DNA of 64,000 bases, taken from the NCBI RefSeq assembly GCF_037975245.1, contig NC_092561.1, positions 7,732,001 to 7,796,000 on the forward strand, written 5' to 3'. This stretch comes from Apostichopus japonicus. Taxonomy: Eukaryota > Echinodermata > Holothuroidea > Aspidochirotida > Stichopodidae. The notes under the pieces are model-generated. The model saw only the letters and a list, made by a program, of their open reading frames with translations, was not told the DNA's origin and ran no database searches. Positions within the stretch are counted from its first letter, which is position 1, and every line of letters begins with the position of its first letter. Made by a program: the position numbers and the translations under genes. Shown in pieces: positions 1 through 12,152 of the stretch.

Positions 1-444
1 ATCACCGGAAATGGCACATCCCATGCATGCCTTGTAAGTTGAATCTGAAAATTCTTTATTTTGAGATCTGATGATTGAGAATTTTACACTTACAAAAAAA
101 AAGGTCAATTAGCAGAATTGTATTAGATGAATTGAATGAAGGACTTAAGGTAATAAGCTCTGCCTTATTCACTGTTTACACAGGTAAATGAAGATATAAA
201 AGCACACCAGGGCTTTATTATGATAGCTGTAGCCTGTATGAAGTGGAGAAGCCATATGGGGAATTTAGGTGTAAATAAGTTGTTATCATTATTTCTTCTA
301 CATCCCAAGAAGGGACTTACTAGGGGAAGGAGGGGGGGGATGAAATGAGTGGGTGGGCCAAGTAGGGGACTGTGCCTCAATAATGTTAGTTAAAACATTG
401 GGGTACTGTTATATAGGAGCTGACATTAAAACTGATAGGCCAAC

Positions 445-1131
445 CAGGGCCGTCTTAAGAGATCACCGGGCCCTGGGCCCGGCAATGGAGCGGGGCCCCT
501 CAATCAAGTGAGTCCGAAAAAAAGTTGCGTGAAAAATTGACATCCTTGACAATCGCTCAAGCATAGACATGCCTGCATTTACCACTCCTCCCTATGTCGC
601 GCATAAAGCATAAAACTTTAGCTGAATAACATACATGATATATCTAAAAGCTGAAATACATTATAGAAGAGTAATCTTCTAGTTGCCCTCCATCCCTTCC
701 CTAACAATACTGGACTCACCATTTGTAACACCCTTGTGTTGAGTCGTTCAACTGGGGAAACTAACGAAATTTGCGGCATTTCTTGATCGTAAACTGTTGT
801 ATGATTGGCTGAAAGTCAATTATTTTGAGGATGTCGCTTTCTATGCATATGGGAGAGAGCCTATTAAGTCCGAGTTGTCTGGTGTTGTTAGCCTTCGGGG
901 CATTGTATATTCCAGGGTTGCCAACTCAGATTCGAATATTTAATGTCAAACTCTCAAGTGTTTCACCAACTCTCGTCACAAGTTGTCAAGTATCGAATTC
1001 AATCAGGCATAATGGCCTATTCAATAAGTTTTCCTCCCAGATTAAGACATGGGATTACTACGATTGCGGGGCCCCGGCATCGCGGGGCCCTGGGCCAGGG
1101 CCCAGTGGGCCCATGCGTTAAGACGGCCCTG
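445..1131. mobile_element. Non-autonomous hAT-like DNA transposon, 687 bp
   Basis: The ends are inverted: the left end begins cagggccgtcttaa and the right end finishes ttaagacggccctg, 14 bp of perfect terminal inverted repeat. GC-rich, partly complementary sequence (gggccctgggcc) follows on each side. It is flanked by an 8-bp direct repeat, aggccaac, at 437-444 and 1132-1139. The paralogous segment has a single aggccaac at 14811-14818 and no insert, which is a clean empty site. An 8-bp target duplication and CAGGG ends are typical of hAT elements. No transposase can be read inside, so it is a MITE-like derivative. The short open frames inside have no recognisable domain. Confidence 0.92.
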
Positions 1132-1139
1132 AGGCCAAC

Positions 1140-2840
1140 ATAAAAGTACATATAGACGTAATAAATATATCCATGAGCCATAGTTTAGTAATAAAGTTCT
1201 ACACTGTTCACGATAAAATCTTAGGAGTTCTCTACGTGAATTGTTATTCTAAAAAAATGATCAGTTATAATTAACCCTGTGTTTTATTGTTTGGAACGCC
1301 ATTCCTACAATACGTGCCTAGGAACTTGAGGTTTCACTGCACTAATCTGACTAATGAAATCAGAAGAAATGATATGAACAGTTTGCTTAAACTAAGTGAA
1401 ATAGTGCTCACTGCCTAAGCATTCACATTATCTTAATCAAAATATAATTTACATATAATGTTATATTGCTTATATTGTACGTGACAAACAACATATAAAA
1501 AAATATAAAAATAAAATAAAATAAACTAGAATGGAGATTAGCGAATGCTGCAGGCTTTCATTATCTCCTTGCTCAGCATATAGCCTCACCGGTGTATGGG
1601 CCCGGTTCCTCAGTTAATTTACGCTATAAATGAAATCTGTAATTCTTATATCTTCAACCCAGTTGAAGTTGTAATTTCATTGGGGGTTGAGCAATTGAGA
1701 ATGAAACATTAATAACCAATTATCTCATAGCACAATGAGATGTATTATGAGATACACGAGTCATTATGAGCCTGATAATGGGCTAGTGCTTACAGGAGCC
1801 AGCCACTAAACCTGGGTGGAGAAATTTGATGTTATTTCTTCCACCTCTCAGAAAGAGGAATGTGCCCCCCTGCCCCCCCCCTCCCTGCCGTGATTGATGC
1901 CCCTGCTTGTACAGACAAAAGTTTATACCTAAGATTACACCAGTTGACGCTTAGAAAACATAAAATTCTGGGTGTGGACTCCTACATCCCGACAAAGTGT
2001 CTACTACAATGACCCAAGTGCAGCCCCCCCCCCCTTCTCCCCTACTTAAAATCTATCATTCTCCTCTGGCCCATCAACACAATTTTTAACGCCATACCTT
2101 AATCGATTGGGGGAGTTGAATTTGCTCCCCTCCATACCGGCGTGTGTGTGTTCAAGGGGGGGGGGGGCGCCTGTGTTTGTGATGGCTAGAAGAACTAGTT
2201 GAGTCAATGTCGTGCTTGGTACAGTAGGTAGATGCTCCTTGTTGGTTAAATGTTCTCTATTGTTTGTGCTTCCCGTTTCATGCATATTGATGAGTGGGCG
2301 GGGTAAACGTACAATTCATATAATGGCAATATCTTTTCAAACCTATGTCTGATTTAGTTCATACTTGGTATGGTGATGTAACTATATAGTAAGTATATGC
2401 TCTTTTCAACAACTTTGACCTTGTTCATATTCATGATTTGGTGGGGCGTAATGGGAAATAGTCAAAAACAGCTTGAAAACACATATATCTCATCAACCAC
2501 AAGTTGAATAAATGTCATACTTGGTAAATGCCTCATGATTGAAATTGGTAGAGGTTAAAAGAGGTCAACAGGTAACAAAGTTCCAGCACTATCAAAGTCA
2601 GTGTGGTTGGGTTTGCCATCAGCAATATCCGAACAGTTCCATTATGCCAGTGATCGAGTTGCACCAATATCTAGACTTCTGTCTTGATAGGGCAAAGAAA
2701 TACCCGTCATACCGTAAGTTAAAAAGAACAGCTTTTAAATTCAGTTCATTGAAGGTCTTGCTACTTAATTTTCTTGCTCTCAATTTGTTAATCCAAATGA
2801 TGATAGTAATAAACATTTAACATGATATTTTTCTTTACAG
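1140..2840 (+). other. Upstream flank / 5' intron of TRIM copy A
   Basis: No coding exon is convincing here. A good splice acceptor (tttttctttacag, AG at 2839-2840) lies 19 bases before the TRIM start codon. At least one upstream 5' exon must therefore exist, and I cannot place it. The stretch holds C- and G-runs (2024-2034, 2156-2167). A 93-codon open frame at 2539-2820 is shared with copy B, but it sits before the acceptor and ends differently in the two copies, so I regard it as intronic. Confidence 0.6.
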
Positions 2841-2859
2841 CTTAAATTTCGCGACAAAA

Positions 2860-5666
2860 ATGGCCTGCCCATCGCCTTGGAAAGACATCGAAGATAAATT
2901 CTTTGAATGTTCCATTTGTTTGGATCTGTTTAAAGAACCGAAACTATTACCGTGTCTACATAGATTTTGTAAACCATGTCTGGAACCTATACTAGAAGGA
3001 CAGGTTGGGACATTTAAATGTCCTCTTTGCAAAGATGTCTGTAAAATACCAAACAATAGGATAGATGGGTTCAAGACTGACTTCCATATGAAAAGTATGC
3101 TGCAGTTTATTCAGCTACAGAAAACATTTGAAAATGAAGAAGTTAGGGTCTGTGTTGGCTGTTCAAAGAAGTTAAAGGTTACAGCATACTGTTTTAAGTG
3201 CAAAGATTTTCTTTGTGTCCAGTGTTATCAATTCCACTCGACCAACAAGATGGTTGCTGATCATCGGGGAAATGTATTAGCTCTGAAAGATGTTGAAGGA
3301 AAGAGTCTCACATTAGAAAAACTTGCATCATTGAAGGAAGCCCTTAGGTGCCATGTTCATACAAAATTTAAAGCTCAGTTATGTTGTTGTACTTGTGGAA
3401 ATCTCCCTGTTTGTGTGACATGTACGTATGGAAAACACAAAGGTCATGACCTACAAGACGTTGCGAATGTGTCGAAAGAAGAAAGAGAGAGATTGCAGAA
3501 GAGATTGGAAGAACTTGTAAAACTGAAAGAAAATGTAACCAGCTTAACTGATAAAATAAACAAAGTAAATGAAGAACTTACATCAGTCGTTGCAGATACA
3601 AAAGCAAAATGGAAAACACAGTACGAAGATCAGACCAGGAAGTTAAAGAATAAGAAAGAGAAAGAAAAGAGAGAATTCAACAGATTCAAAACAGTTCTTG
3701 AAGAAAGGAGTCGAAAAGAATTGCAAAAATTAGAAACAGAAATGGAAGAGAAGATTAGAGAAATAAGAGACGAGTACGACAGGATGATTAAAATCAAAAT
3801 TAGGGAATCAAAAGAGAAAGAGGAAACCAAACAAAATGAAATAGAAAACAGTGAATTAAAGATTGACGAAACAATGAACAAACTTGATGCTGTAATGAAT
3901 GAGAGAAATAAAACAATAGAAGAACAACAGCAACGCAAGCTTAGAGAAACACAAAACTTATCAGATCTTTGTAATCAATGGGTCAATAAGTTTGAAAATA
4001 TGTCTACTATAGCTTCGAGTGTCCTTGAATCACACAACCACTGGACAGACGCACAGTGCATTCCTGATATAAGAGCTGCGAGCGAACCCCTAGTTGAGGA
4101 TCTTATGAAAGATTTTCCAGAAATGGAATCTTTATCTGATATAACAATGGATGATCTACCAATGTTGTGTACTGATAGAGTAAATATATCGGATAATGTA
4201 GAATCTGTTGTTGATATTGATGTGATCAAAGGTACTTGGTTTTGTTTAACTGGTATAACAAGTACTGGCTCTGGTAACAACGTCATCTCTGGGATGTCAT
4301 CATCTGTCCATTCATTTATCACAGTGATAAACAGACAAGGACGTCAGATTCGTCAAAACAAGATAGATAAAGGCAAAGGGGGCTCTCTTCCCATTCGTTA
4401 CTGTGCTGCTTTATCACGTGATAGGATAGCTTCGGTGTGTAAGTCCAATCAGCTTGTTGTTTATAATATTCATGGTGGGTCCTTGACTCAAAAAAACATC
4501 ACGTCCTTCTTTGGTGACATCAAAACGGTGGGTAAGAAATATGCGAGTTGTATAACTACTGATACTATACGTGGCCACATCATTGTAGGTTCATCTATTG
4601 GATCGCTATTCATATTTGATGAAGAATTGAAGTTCATTCGAGCTCTGAAGCTGCCAGAGGTTATAAAATGCCCAAGAGATATCCTTTATCATGAAGGCGT
4701 TCTGCTGATATGCGATGAAAAGAGTAGATGTGCATACGCTGTTACCATGGATACATCTAAAACAGAGGGAGAGTTACTATACAAGCTTCCGATACCAGCT
4801 ATTGACGGAAAGACGTATCCTTGGAGTATATGTGCAGACAGGGCAGGTTTTGTATACATCTTGTGGGCATCGAGTGTATGTCATCCTGCAAAATTTATCA
4901 TCACACAGTACAGTCAAGATGGTCAGCAGTTGTTGACAACCAAACGGACAGAAGATACAGCACGGTGTATAACAACATTGATGACAGAGGAGGGAGAGAA
5001 ACTACTTGTAGCTACATCACGGTCGGGAAAGATGCTTTGTTATGGTCTGGTAAGTATATCTCAGTGTTCCTTACTTTAATATGATTACTACTAGTAACAT
5101 ATAAATGTTGTTGTCGGGATACTCTGATGTAACGACAATTAAATGGTACATTCAGCTTTGATAATACCACCAAGGATATCATCTTCCTGTATTGACTTTA
5201 TGTATGACCAAGTAGCATATAATATTTATAACTTTAAAGATAGTTTTTGCCTGAATTTAGCTCAAGTAATAGTATATAAATTAGTAGAAGTTATCTCTTA
5301 AACCCAATATACATTAAACTAAAGTGCAAAACTTGTTCACTATTTCCTTTTACGGAATTGAAAGAAGAAAAATTAAGAATTTTAACGAGATAATGGTACT
5401 GTTGTTGACAAGACATCGCAATGCCAACTTAAGATGATTAAAAAAAGAAAATAAACAACAAAGGTCAGAACAGGGAACATAACAGGCAAGAATGGAAAGA
5501 AGAAAAGAAAAGAAAAGAAGGGATTTGTTCGCTGAAAAAACATTACACAAAGAATCGACATCTAACATGTCTTTTTTGTTCATTCAAAAATGTGCTTCAT
5601 GAGAATAGAGAACTGGATCAACGTTTGTAACTTTATAAATGTTCTTTCCAACAGACACCAGAATAA
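2860..5666 (+). CDS. TRIM-family E3 ubiquitin ligase with C-terminal propeller, copy A (733 aa, two coding exons)
   Basis: Probable RING-type E3 ubiquitin ligase. The RING is residues 17-57: C17-x2-C20, C32-x-H34, C37-x2-C40, C54-x2-C57. B-box 1 is about 98-135 (C98, C101, C111/C114, C119, C122, H126, H135). B-box 2 is about 164-196 (C164, H167, C176, C179, C185, C188, H193, H196). A charged coiled coil runs from about 206 to 375. From about 450 there is a repeat-rich beta region ('VVYNIHGG', 'LFIFDEEL', 'IITQYSQDG') that resembles an NHL-like six-bladed propeller. The start ATG at 2860 has an A at -3 and G at +4, and follows a splice acceptor at 2839-2840. Reading straight on gives 739 aa. 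However, CTG|gtaagt at 5049/5050 is a consensus donor, and ttctttccaacag ends at 5654. Splicing 5050-5654 out adds codons Thr-Pro-Glu-stop (5655-5666). The family and domain order are secure; target and pathway are not known from sequence. An antiviral or developmental role, as in other TRIMs, is only inference. Confidence 0.9.
5050..5654 (+). other. Predicted intron in TRIM copy A before a 4-codon last exon
   Basis: Donor gtaagt at 5050 and acceptor ttctttccaacag ending at 5654, phase 0. Both sites are kept in copy B (gtgagt at 18804; same acceptor ending at 19406). The read-through tail of nine residues differs between copies (last residues CSLL versus CSIL), whereas the spliced end TPE-stop is identical. 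Confidence 0.78.
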
Positions 5667-6294
5667 AGTCAACCTGAAAATATACATGAAAGAAACGAAT
5701 ATCCAGAGTATACACCACACACTGAATCGAAATATCAAAGGCTGGGTGCAGCTGATGAGGAGAGAATTATCAAAATTTGCTGAAACAAACTAGAAAATTT
5801 AAGATGAAACGGATCATGATGATTAAGATCGGTCTTCTTAGTTTATATAGTTTCATTAGAATGAATTGAAAGGTGGAAAGAATTAGACCGTCAACCCATT
5901 TAGCTTAACGGTTACTTTTTTACAACATTTAGTCACAAAACAATAAGGTACAATAATGACGTAGACATATGTTTTACCAAACCTCGCTTAAAGTTGGCTG
6001 CGAAGGAATATTAATCAGAAGCTGACCGAACTTTCATATTTTCGGTGTGGTATTAATGACTTTTATGGAACTTGTAAAGTTAGATCTCGAAAATCAAGTA
6101 CATTGAAACATATGCGTAGAACTGCTGACGTTAATGCGAGTAAATATGGATGTGGAAACGTGTCTTTACGATTATAATTTACCACATGAACATGTGGGAA
6201 AAATCGAATGGCTTAAAACTTCGCTTCACATCTTGTGTTTATCTAATGGACAGTTTTAAATCATTTTTCTTTACAATTCGGATTATCATTTCTA
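5667..6294 (+). other. 3' flank of TRIM copy A
   Basis: The stretch is presumed 3' UTR and flank, alignable with copy B. The only AATAAA hexamer I find shared by both copies overlaps the stop codon (5662-5667 here). No other gene is visible. Confidence 0.5.
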
Positions 6295-6435
6295 CAGTGG
6301 ATTAATAGGGACATAGGAAAGAAAGATTTTGAGATAAGTAGTCAACTTTTTATTTCAAATTATTGACTTAATAAGTCAAACTGTTGACTTTTGATCTCAA
6401 TTTCTTTCCTTTCCAATGTCCTTATCAAACCACCG
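6295..6435. mobile_element. Palindromic MITE, 141 bp, with TA target duplication
   Basis: The two halves are imperfect inverted repeats. The left end begins cagtggattaatagggacat and the right end finishes atgtccttatcaaaccaccg, with further inner complementarity (ggaaagaaagattttgag against ctcaatttctttcc). TA flanks both sides (6293-6294, 6436-6437). Copy B lacks the element at the equivalent place near 20010. A TA target and CAGTGG ends are typical of Tc1/mariner-derived MITEs. Confidence 0.8.
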
Positions 6436-6863
6436 TACATTTAAGAAAGGAAAACTGTGTATTTGTCCTGCATGAAGACCCACTTCAGCATACTTTAGCC
6501 GTGGTCTGATTTCACTGCTTCTTATGATATTCGCTCAACTATAGTATCTACTGCATGCATAAGATCTGAAATAGTCGATTGAAGTAAAATCCAAAAGTGG
6601 AGAGGAGTGGCAAGTGATATGAAGGGTGACAAGCTGGCTCCGTATTATTAGAAAATACCAACAAAAGTATTGTTGCTCTGTTTTGTTCAATGATAATAAT
6701 TTCGAATGAAGAACAGTCATATGCAGCCTCCAATGCTAAATCTTTCTTTCGATTAGCGTGTGGGACTGCAAAACTAGCCGAATTTGTCATGTTTGATCTT
6801 TTAATATACGATTTAATCATATAAAGGACTTTTTTACTACTCTGTTTTCCTATAAACGAATGC

Positions 6864-7547
6864 GATGGTTTCGGGTTATTATTATTATTATTATTACTAA
6901 TCTTTATGCATTATGTTCCAGGGCCCCACAATTAACCGCGGTCCCGGGCTGTAATATACTGATGTCAAACCCCCCTCTCGTTAGGCCTGGCTACTATGTA
7001 CTATACTTTAACATAACATAAACAATTATGAATGTTATAATGAAAAATATTATCAACAATGTTCTATTCAGAGTAATACATCTCTTGTGATACACTAAAT
7101 CAGCATAAATGGTTTCTCGTATATATCACTTTAATACCAGACTAGACGCTTTTAAGGTCGGAATACTCGAACCAAAATTGTCTTCTGAACATTTCTTCCA
7201 GGTAAAATAGTATCTTATTATAATATATAAACCACCTACGCAAGTTACAATGTTAATGTCCGGAGCATTTCATGTGTAATATCGACAAAGATGGTGTGAT
7301 CTTCAAAATATTTCACGGTTTTATTTCATTTGATTTCTTGACGGTTTGATAATGTTTAGCATGATCCCGGACTCACCTTTAATTCCTTTACGTGAAAGGA
7401 TGTTTCTCGTTGTAGGTAAATATAGGAAAACACATAGAAGAGCTGTTTGTTACCAGTAGTCACCGCCAGCAAGTCATCATATTATAGTTTGGTCTGCTTT
7501 GGAATTGAGGTAGTTGCAGCTACAAGTCAATACAACTATGCCTTGAA
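6864..7547. other. Intergenic spacer
   Basis: No gene is seen. There is a short (ATT)n tract at about 6877-6897 and a GC-rich patch at about 6921-6952 (ggtcccgggct). The rest is AT-rich single-copy-looking sequence. Confidence 0.6.
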
Positions 7548-8020
7548 GCAGAGGTAACCGTGAAGGGAGACAACGTCGCGTAGGTAACAAACGTGATGTA
7601 AGTCTATTACTGTCTTAGTGGTTAATATAGGTAATTGTCAAGGGGAGCCTCTGCCTCATGAAGGAGGTAACATGAGGTAAGTTTATTACTGACTTAGTGA
7701 TTCATAGAGGTAATTGCTGAGGGGAGTCTCGTGGAGGAGGTAATATGAGGAAAGATTAATACTGTCGTTATGTAAAAAGGTAATTGTGGAGGTAAGCCTC
7801 ACAAAGGAGGTAACGTGATATATGTTTATTTACTGCCTTTGTGATACTGGAGATAATTTTGGAGGTAAGCCTCATGTGGGAGGTAACGTGAGGTATGTTT
7901 ATTTACTGTCTTAGAGATTAATAGAGGTAATTATCAAGGTGAGCCTCGTGGAGGAGGTAACGTGAGGTAAGTTTATTACTGTCTTAGTGATTAATGGAGG
8001 TAATTGTGGAGCCTCATGAT
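7548..8020. repeat. Minisatellite, ~76-bp unit, about 6 copies
   Basis: A diverged tandem repeat. Each unit contains 'gaggtaatt', 'gagcctc', 'ggaggtaacgtgagg' and 'gtttattactgtcttag'. The last motif recurs near 7595, 7677, 7754, 7820, 7895 and 7968, giving a period of about 70-80 bp. Confidence 0.85.
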
Positions 8021-8235
8021 GATTAAGCCTATATATTGTGTTCGTCAACAATGAACCAATAAACAACTAAATATTTTTTGTAGTCCTAAAAGATTCTGAC
8101 CCTCCAATATATTTTCAAAAAGATATGATAAGTGCATGTGAGATATTTCTTATCATTGGCCATGACAGTAAAGCAATAGTCAACGTTCGACATGCGAGAG
8201 CGACCATTATCGACATGTTTTGTATATTTGGCAAA

Positions 8236-9087
<852 letters not shown>

Positions 9088-9100
9088 TTTATTATTATTA

Positions 9101-10074
9101 TAATTATTATTATAAGACTTCTATTTGCTATAATTATTGGAACTATTCAAAATCTGCTTTCTGTTACAGAATGAAATAGAGCATAACGTAGTAAATACTA
9201 ATACAATACTATTATAGCTCGCAGTGACCAATGATGAGGCACAGCCAAAAGCTTGAATGGACATGCTTAAACAAACCACTACAACCACACGAAACATATG
9301 TACAACAGCTAACGAAATAAGTCAACACAACTAGAGAAAACATTTTGAATGTGCATAAAATTAACTTTGTTCTTATTATTCTTTGTTGGATTGAGGTCAA
9401 TATACTTTTCACCGTTTATTGCAAATTTAAATTTATAAAGAATTCCTCCATACAAAGATTCTTGTTTTGGCGACTATTTTGGTAAATACGATTGTTCCCA
9501 TGTGGAATTAAATAGTTATTTGGGTAAAATGTAGTATGTAGTTATATCCCCATCATATTAATTTAAACATTTGCTCCCATGCCTCTTTGTCTTAAGAGTA
9601 ACTACTTACTTCCTGTTCATGACTTATTCACCCTACACCCACATGATATTCGTAGAAGCCCCCTTTGTCTTAATTCCATGAACTATTCATGCTGAAGCAC
9701 AGATGACAACCTGTTGCATCTCAGGTGTATTACAAATATGGTTAGTCATAGCACTCTCCTATGTGCCTTGTAATTATAAGTAAGACCAAGAGTTTATGTC
9801 ACAGAGAGGTTATCGCCCCCTCACAGGAAGTTGAAATGATTTAAATACTTTAGTTTTTTAAAATGTAAAAGACTAAGATTTCAGACTTCAGAGAGTGTAC
9901 TTCAGATACACTCCAGCAATAAAGCTTTTACTCTAGAATTATATCTATGTCTGGAGTGTCTCTTTGTTTGTTGTTCATTATTTATTAACGGAGCACCCCA
10001 ACGTAACAGTACATCCATTCCCAAAGCCAAAAAGATACATTTTTTGTGAAAGAAAAATTACTTTCTTAAAAAAA
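9101..10074. other. Intergenic sequence; possible LTR-like tail near 9880-10008
   Basis: No coding gene is seen. The block around 9880-10008 has an aataaagctttt polyadenylation-like hexamer, a short IR (agtgtacttcagatacact) and ends ccccaacgtaaca. That resembles the R-U5 end of a retrotransposon LTR. I could not find the matching start or a target duplication, so a solo LTR is only a possibility. Confidence 0.35.
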
Positions 10075-11868
10075 CAATTATCCACTTCTAAAATCAACTT
10101 TGATGTGAACTGACAATCCCAAAACAAGTGCACAAGACTTTCATCCTGTGTTGTATAGACGGTACTCTGGCTATTCTTAGTTCACCCATACTAAGCAAAA
10201 GTTTGTTTATCGCAAATATTCTATGTAAAAAACGGATTTGAAAATAAAGCAGTTTTACATCACAAACAGTAGAACTCGGCATTTAATAAAAACAAATGCC
10301 AGTTCTCTTCCGTGAAAACCTTGAACTTTTTATTCCATTTTCCTAATGCTGCAGGTTTCTTAGTAATACGAGAAAGCATCTTAGAATAAATGAATTGAGA
10401 AATCGAAATAGCATTCATGACCGTGTTAAGTCAATGGCAGTTGTGATTAATTGATTCAGTGTTTATACAGCCAAAGTATAGCGAAAAAGGGAATCTATCT
10501 GAATTCGGCGCATGAACCAATTATAGGCCATTAGACTACCGAACTGATCAAACAAGTCGCTGACATGATACATTCATCTTAAACAGGTGATATACATAAC
10601 CACCGCATTATCTACAGGAATAAAGAAATTATTCCAGATGAATTGATGAACTATTCCAGATGAATTGATTACCGAAATTCTCAGTTGGACTGTTAAAGTT
10701 AATGTAACACCCAAGCATATGCAACTTGATTAACAAACGCATTATTAATATTGTGAATATCTTCTTAAAACAATTGCACTGAACAAAAAGATTTTGCCAA
10801 ATGGACCTAACACAATGTCGAAAACACTTTCCAGGGACCATGTATATCATTGCAGTATCGTTTAACCCAGGTACACTTTAAATTCTTAATGAAACTTTCC
10901 ATATGAGTAACTTCAACCTCACTAATAGGACTGATACTTGTTGACCGTTTAATTTTGTCCGGGTTGCCAGACCAAATAAAATAAAAAAATAAAAATTTCA
11001 AAAGCTTACTCGGATGACTAAAAAACTAGCGTGAGGGGCAATGTTATGACAATAAGTTTATCGGACAAAAAGGTCATTTTTAAGAAAACCAAACTACGTA
11101 CGAACGACTGCTCCGCTCTCAACCCCAGTCCCCTTGCATCGGGAATGTGACCGTGTGATCATCGTCGGGCGTGCATCACCAATCCCCTCGAAAGGGAACA
11201 GATACTACACATGATCCAAAAGGTGTTAAATCACTGGACGCCCATGTTTGAACAATTTGAAACAAATTGGAATTGGTTAAATTAATTGAAGGCCCGACGC
11301 CTGATATAGCAAATTAAATCCCTTATAGTTGAAGTGAGGGACTCCTTTCTATCATCTAGCAAAAAAACAAAAAGCGGTGTCGTCTGCGTATTGTAAAACC
11401 TTAACTTTCTGACCACTAATAATTATGCATTTAACATTTATATTATTTGTAAACTTTTAGAGCTAATACTTCGGCAGCCAGAATGAAAAGATAAGGACTC
11501 AGTGGACAACCTTACCTCAATCCTCTGCTGAAGCGGAAAGGAACCAATGGAGTGACCGTTGTTACAAACACAGGCGTTGCTATCGTTGTAAAAAGCCCGG
11601 ATCCATTGTCTTCGACTCTTGCTGAACTTAAAATAAGATAATGTTCTATGTATAAACTTCCACTCGAGCTTATCAAAAGCTTTCTCGAAATCAATTAAGA
11701 AAATAAAACCTGTAATGCCCGGATCAGAAGAATACTTAATTAAGTCTAAGACGTACCTTCTGTTTTCACCAATAAACATGTTACTAAGCAAAATGCAGGC
11801 TGGGGACCTATTTGAAAGATTTGAAAGAATACGTTTTAATGTAGACGCAATCGCCTTAGAAGCAATTT
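10075..11868 (-). mobile_element. Decayed LINE (non-LTR retrotransposon) ORF2 fragment
   Basis: Minus-strand reading gives consecutive pieces of a reverse-transcriptase ORF2, separated by stops and frameshifts. At 11438-11850 there is 'IASKAIAS', 'FIGENRR', 'FLIDFEKAFDKLEWKFI' (the RT 2-3 block). At 10807-11001 there is 'FIWSGNPDKIKRS' and 'LKCTWVKRY', the linker after RT. At 10629-10700 there is 'FGNQFIWNSS'. At 10075-10282 there is 'VKLLYFQIRFLHRIFAINKL' followed in another frame by 'HLFWDCQFTSK', the C-terminal zinc-knuckle region. The piece order is colinear with L1/Tx1-type ORF2 proteins. The catalytic F/YADD block is not readable and the endonuclease is absent, so it is 5'-truncated and dead. 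Confidence 0.85.
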
Positions 11869-11904
11869 AATATGATGTTTAGAAGTGAAATAGGCCTATA
11901 TTTT

Positions 11905-12031
11905 TTATCATTATTATTATTTATAATTATGATTATGATGATTGTGATTATGATTATTATGATTATGATTATTTTTATGATTATTATTTGTTATTATTAT
12001 TATTAATATTATTATTATTATTATGATTATA

Positions 12032-12081
<50 letters not shown>

Positions 12082-12152
12082 CATCACTATTATTGTGGTT
12101 ATTATTATGATCATCATTATTATTGTCATCATTATTATTATGATTATTATTC
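11905..12152. repeat. (ATT)n / (GATT)n microsatellite
   Basis: About 250 bp of ATT/ATG trinucleotides with interruptions, directly upstream of the LINE fragment. Poly-Ile frames on both strands are by-products of the repeat. Confidence 0.95.

Larger units (their letters stand above)
1..6863. repeat. Segmental duplication, copy A (partner 14383-20420)
   Basis: The whole stretch aligns by eye, in the same orientation, with 14383-20420. The match covers upstream flank, gene, intron and downstream flank, with scattered substitutions and small indels. It fades after the shared 'actctgttttccta' near 6850 / 20395. The left end cannot be seen because base 1 already lies inside the duplicated sequence. 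Copy A carries two insertions that copy B lacks (445-1131 and 6295-6435). Copy A also lacks about 86 bp that copy B has near 15807-15893. Confidence 0.93.

Noticed and set aside
9880-10008. Solo LTR
   Set aside because: The end ccccaacgtaaca and an AATAAA look LTR-like, but I found no matching start or target duplication, so it is not called as an element.
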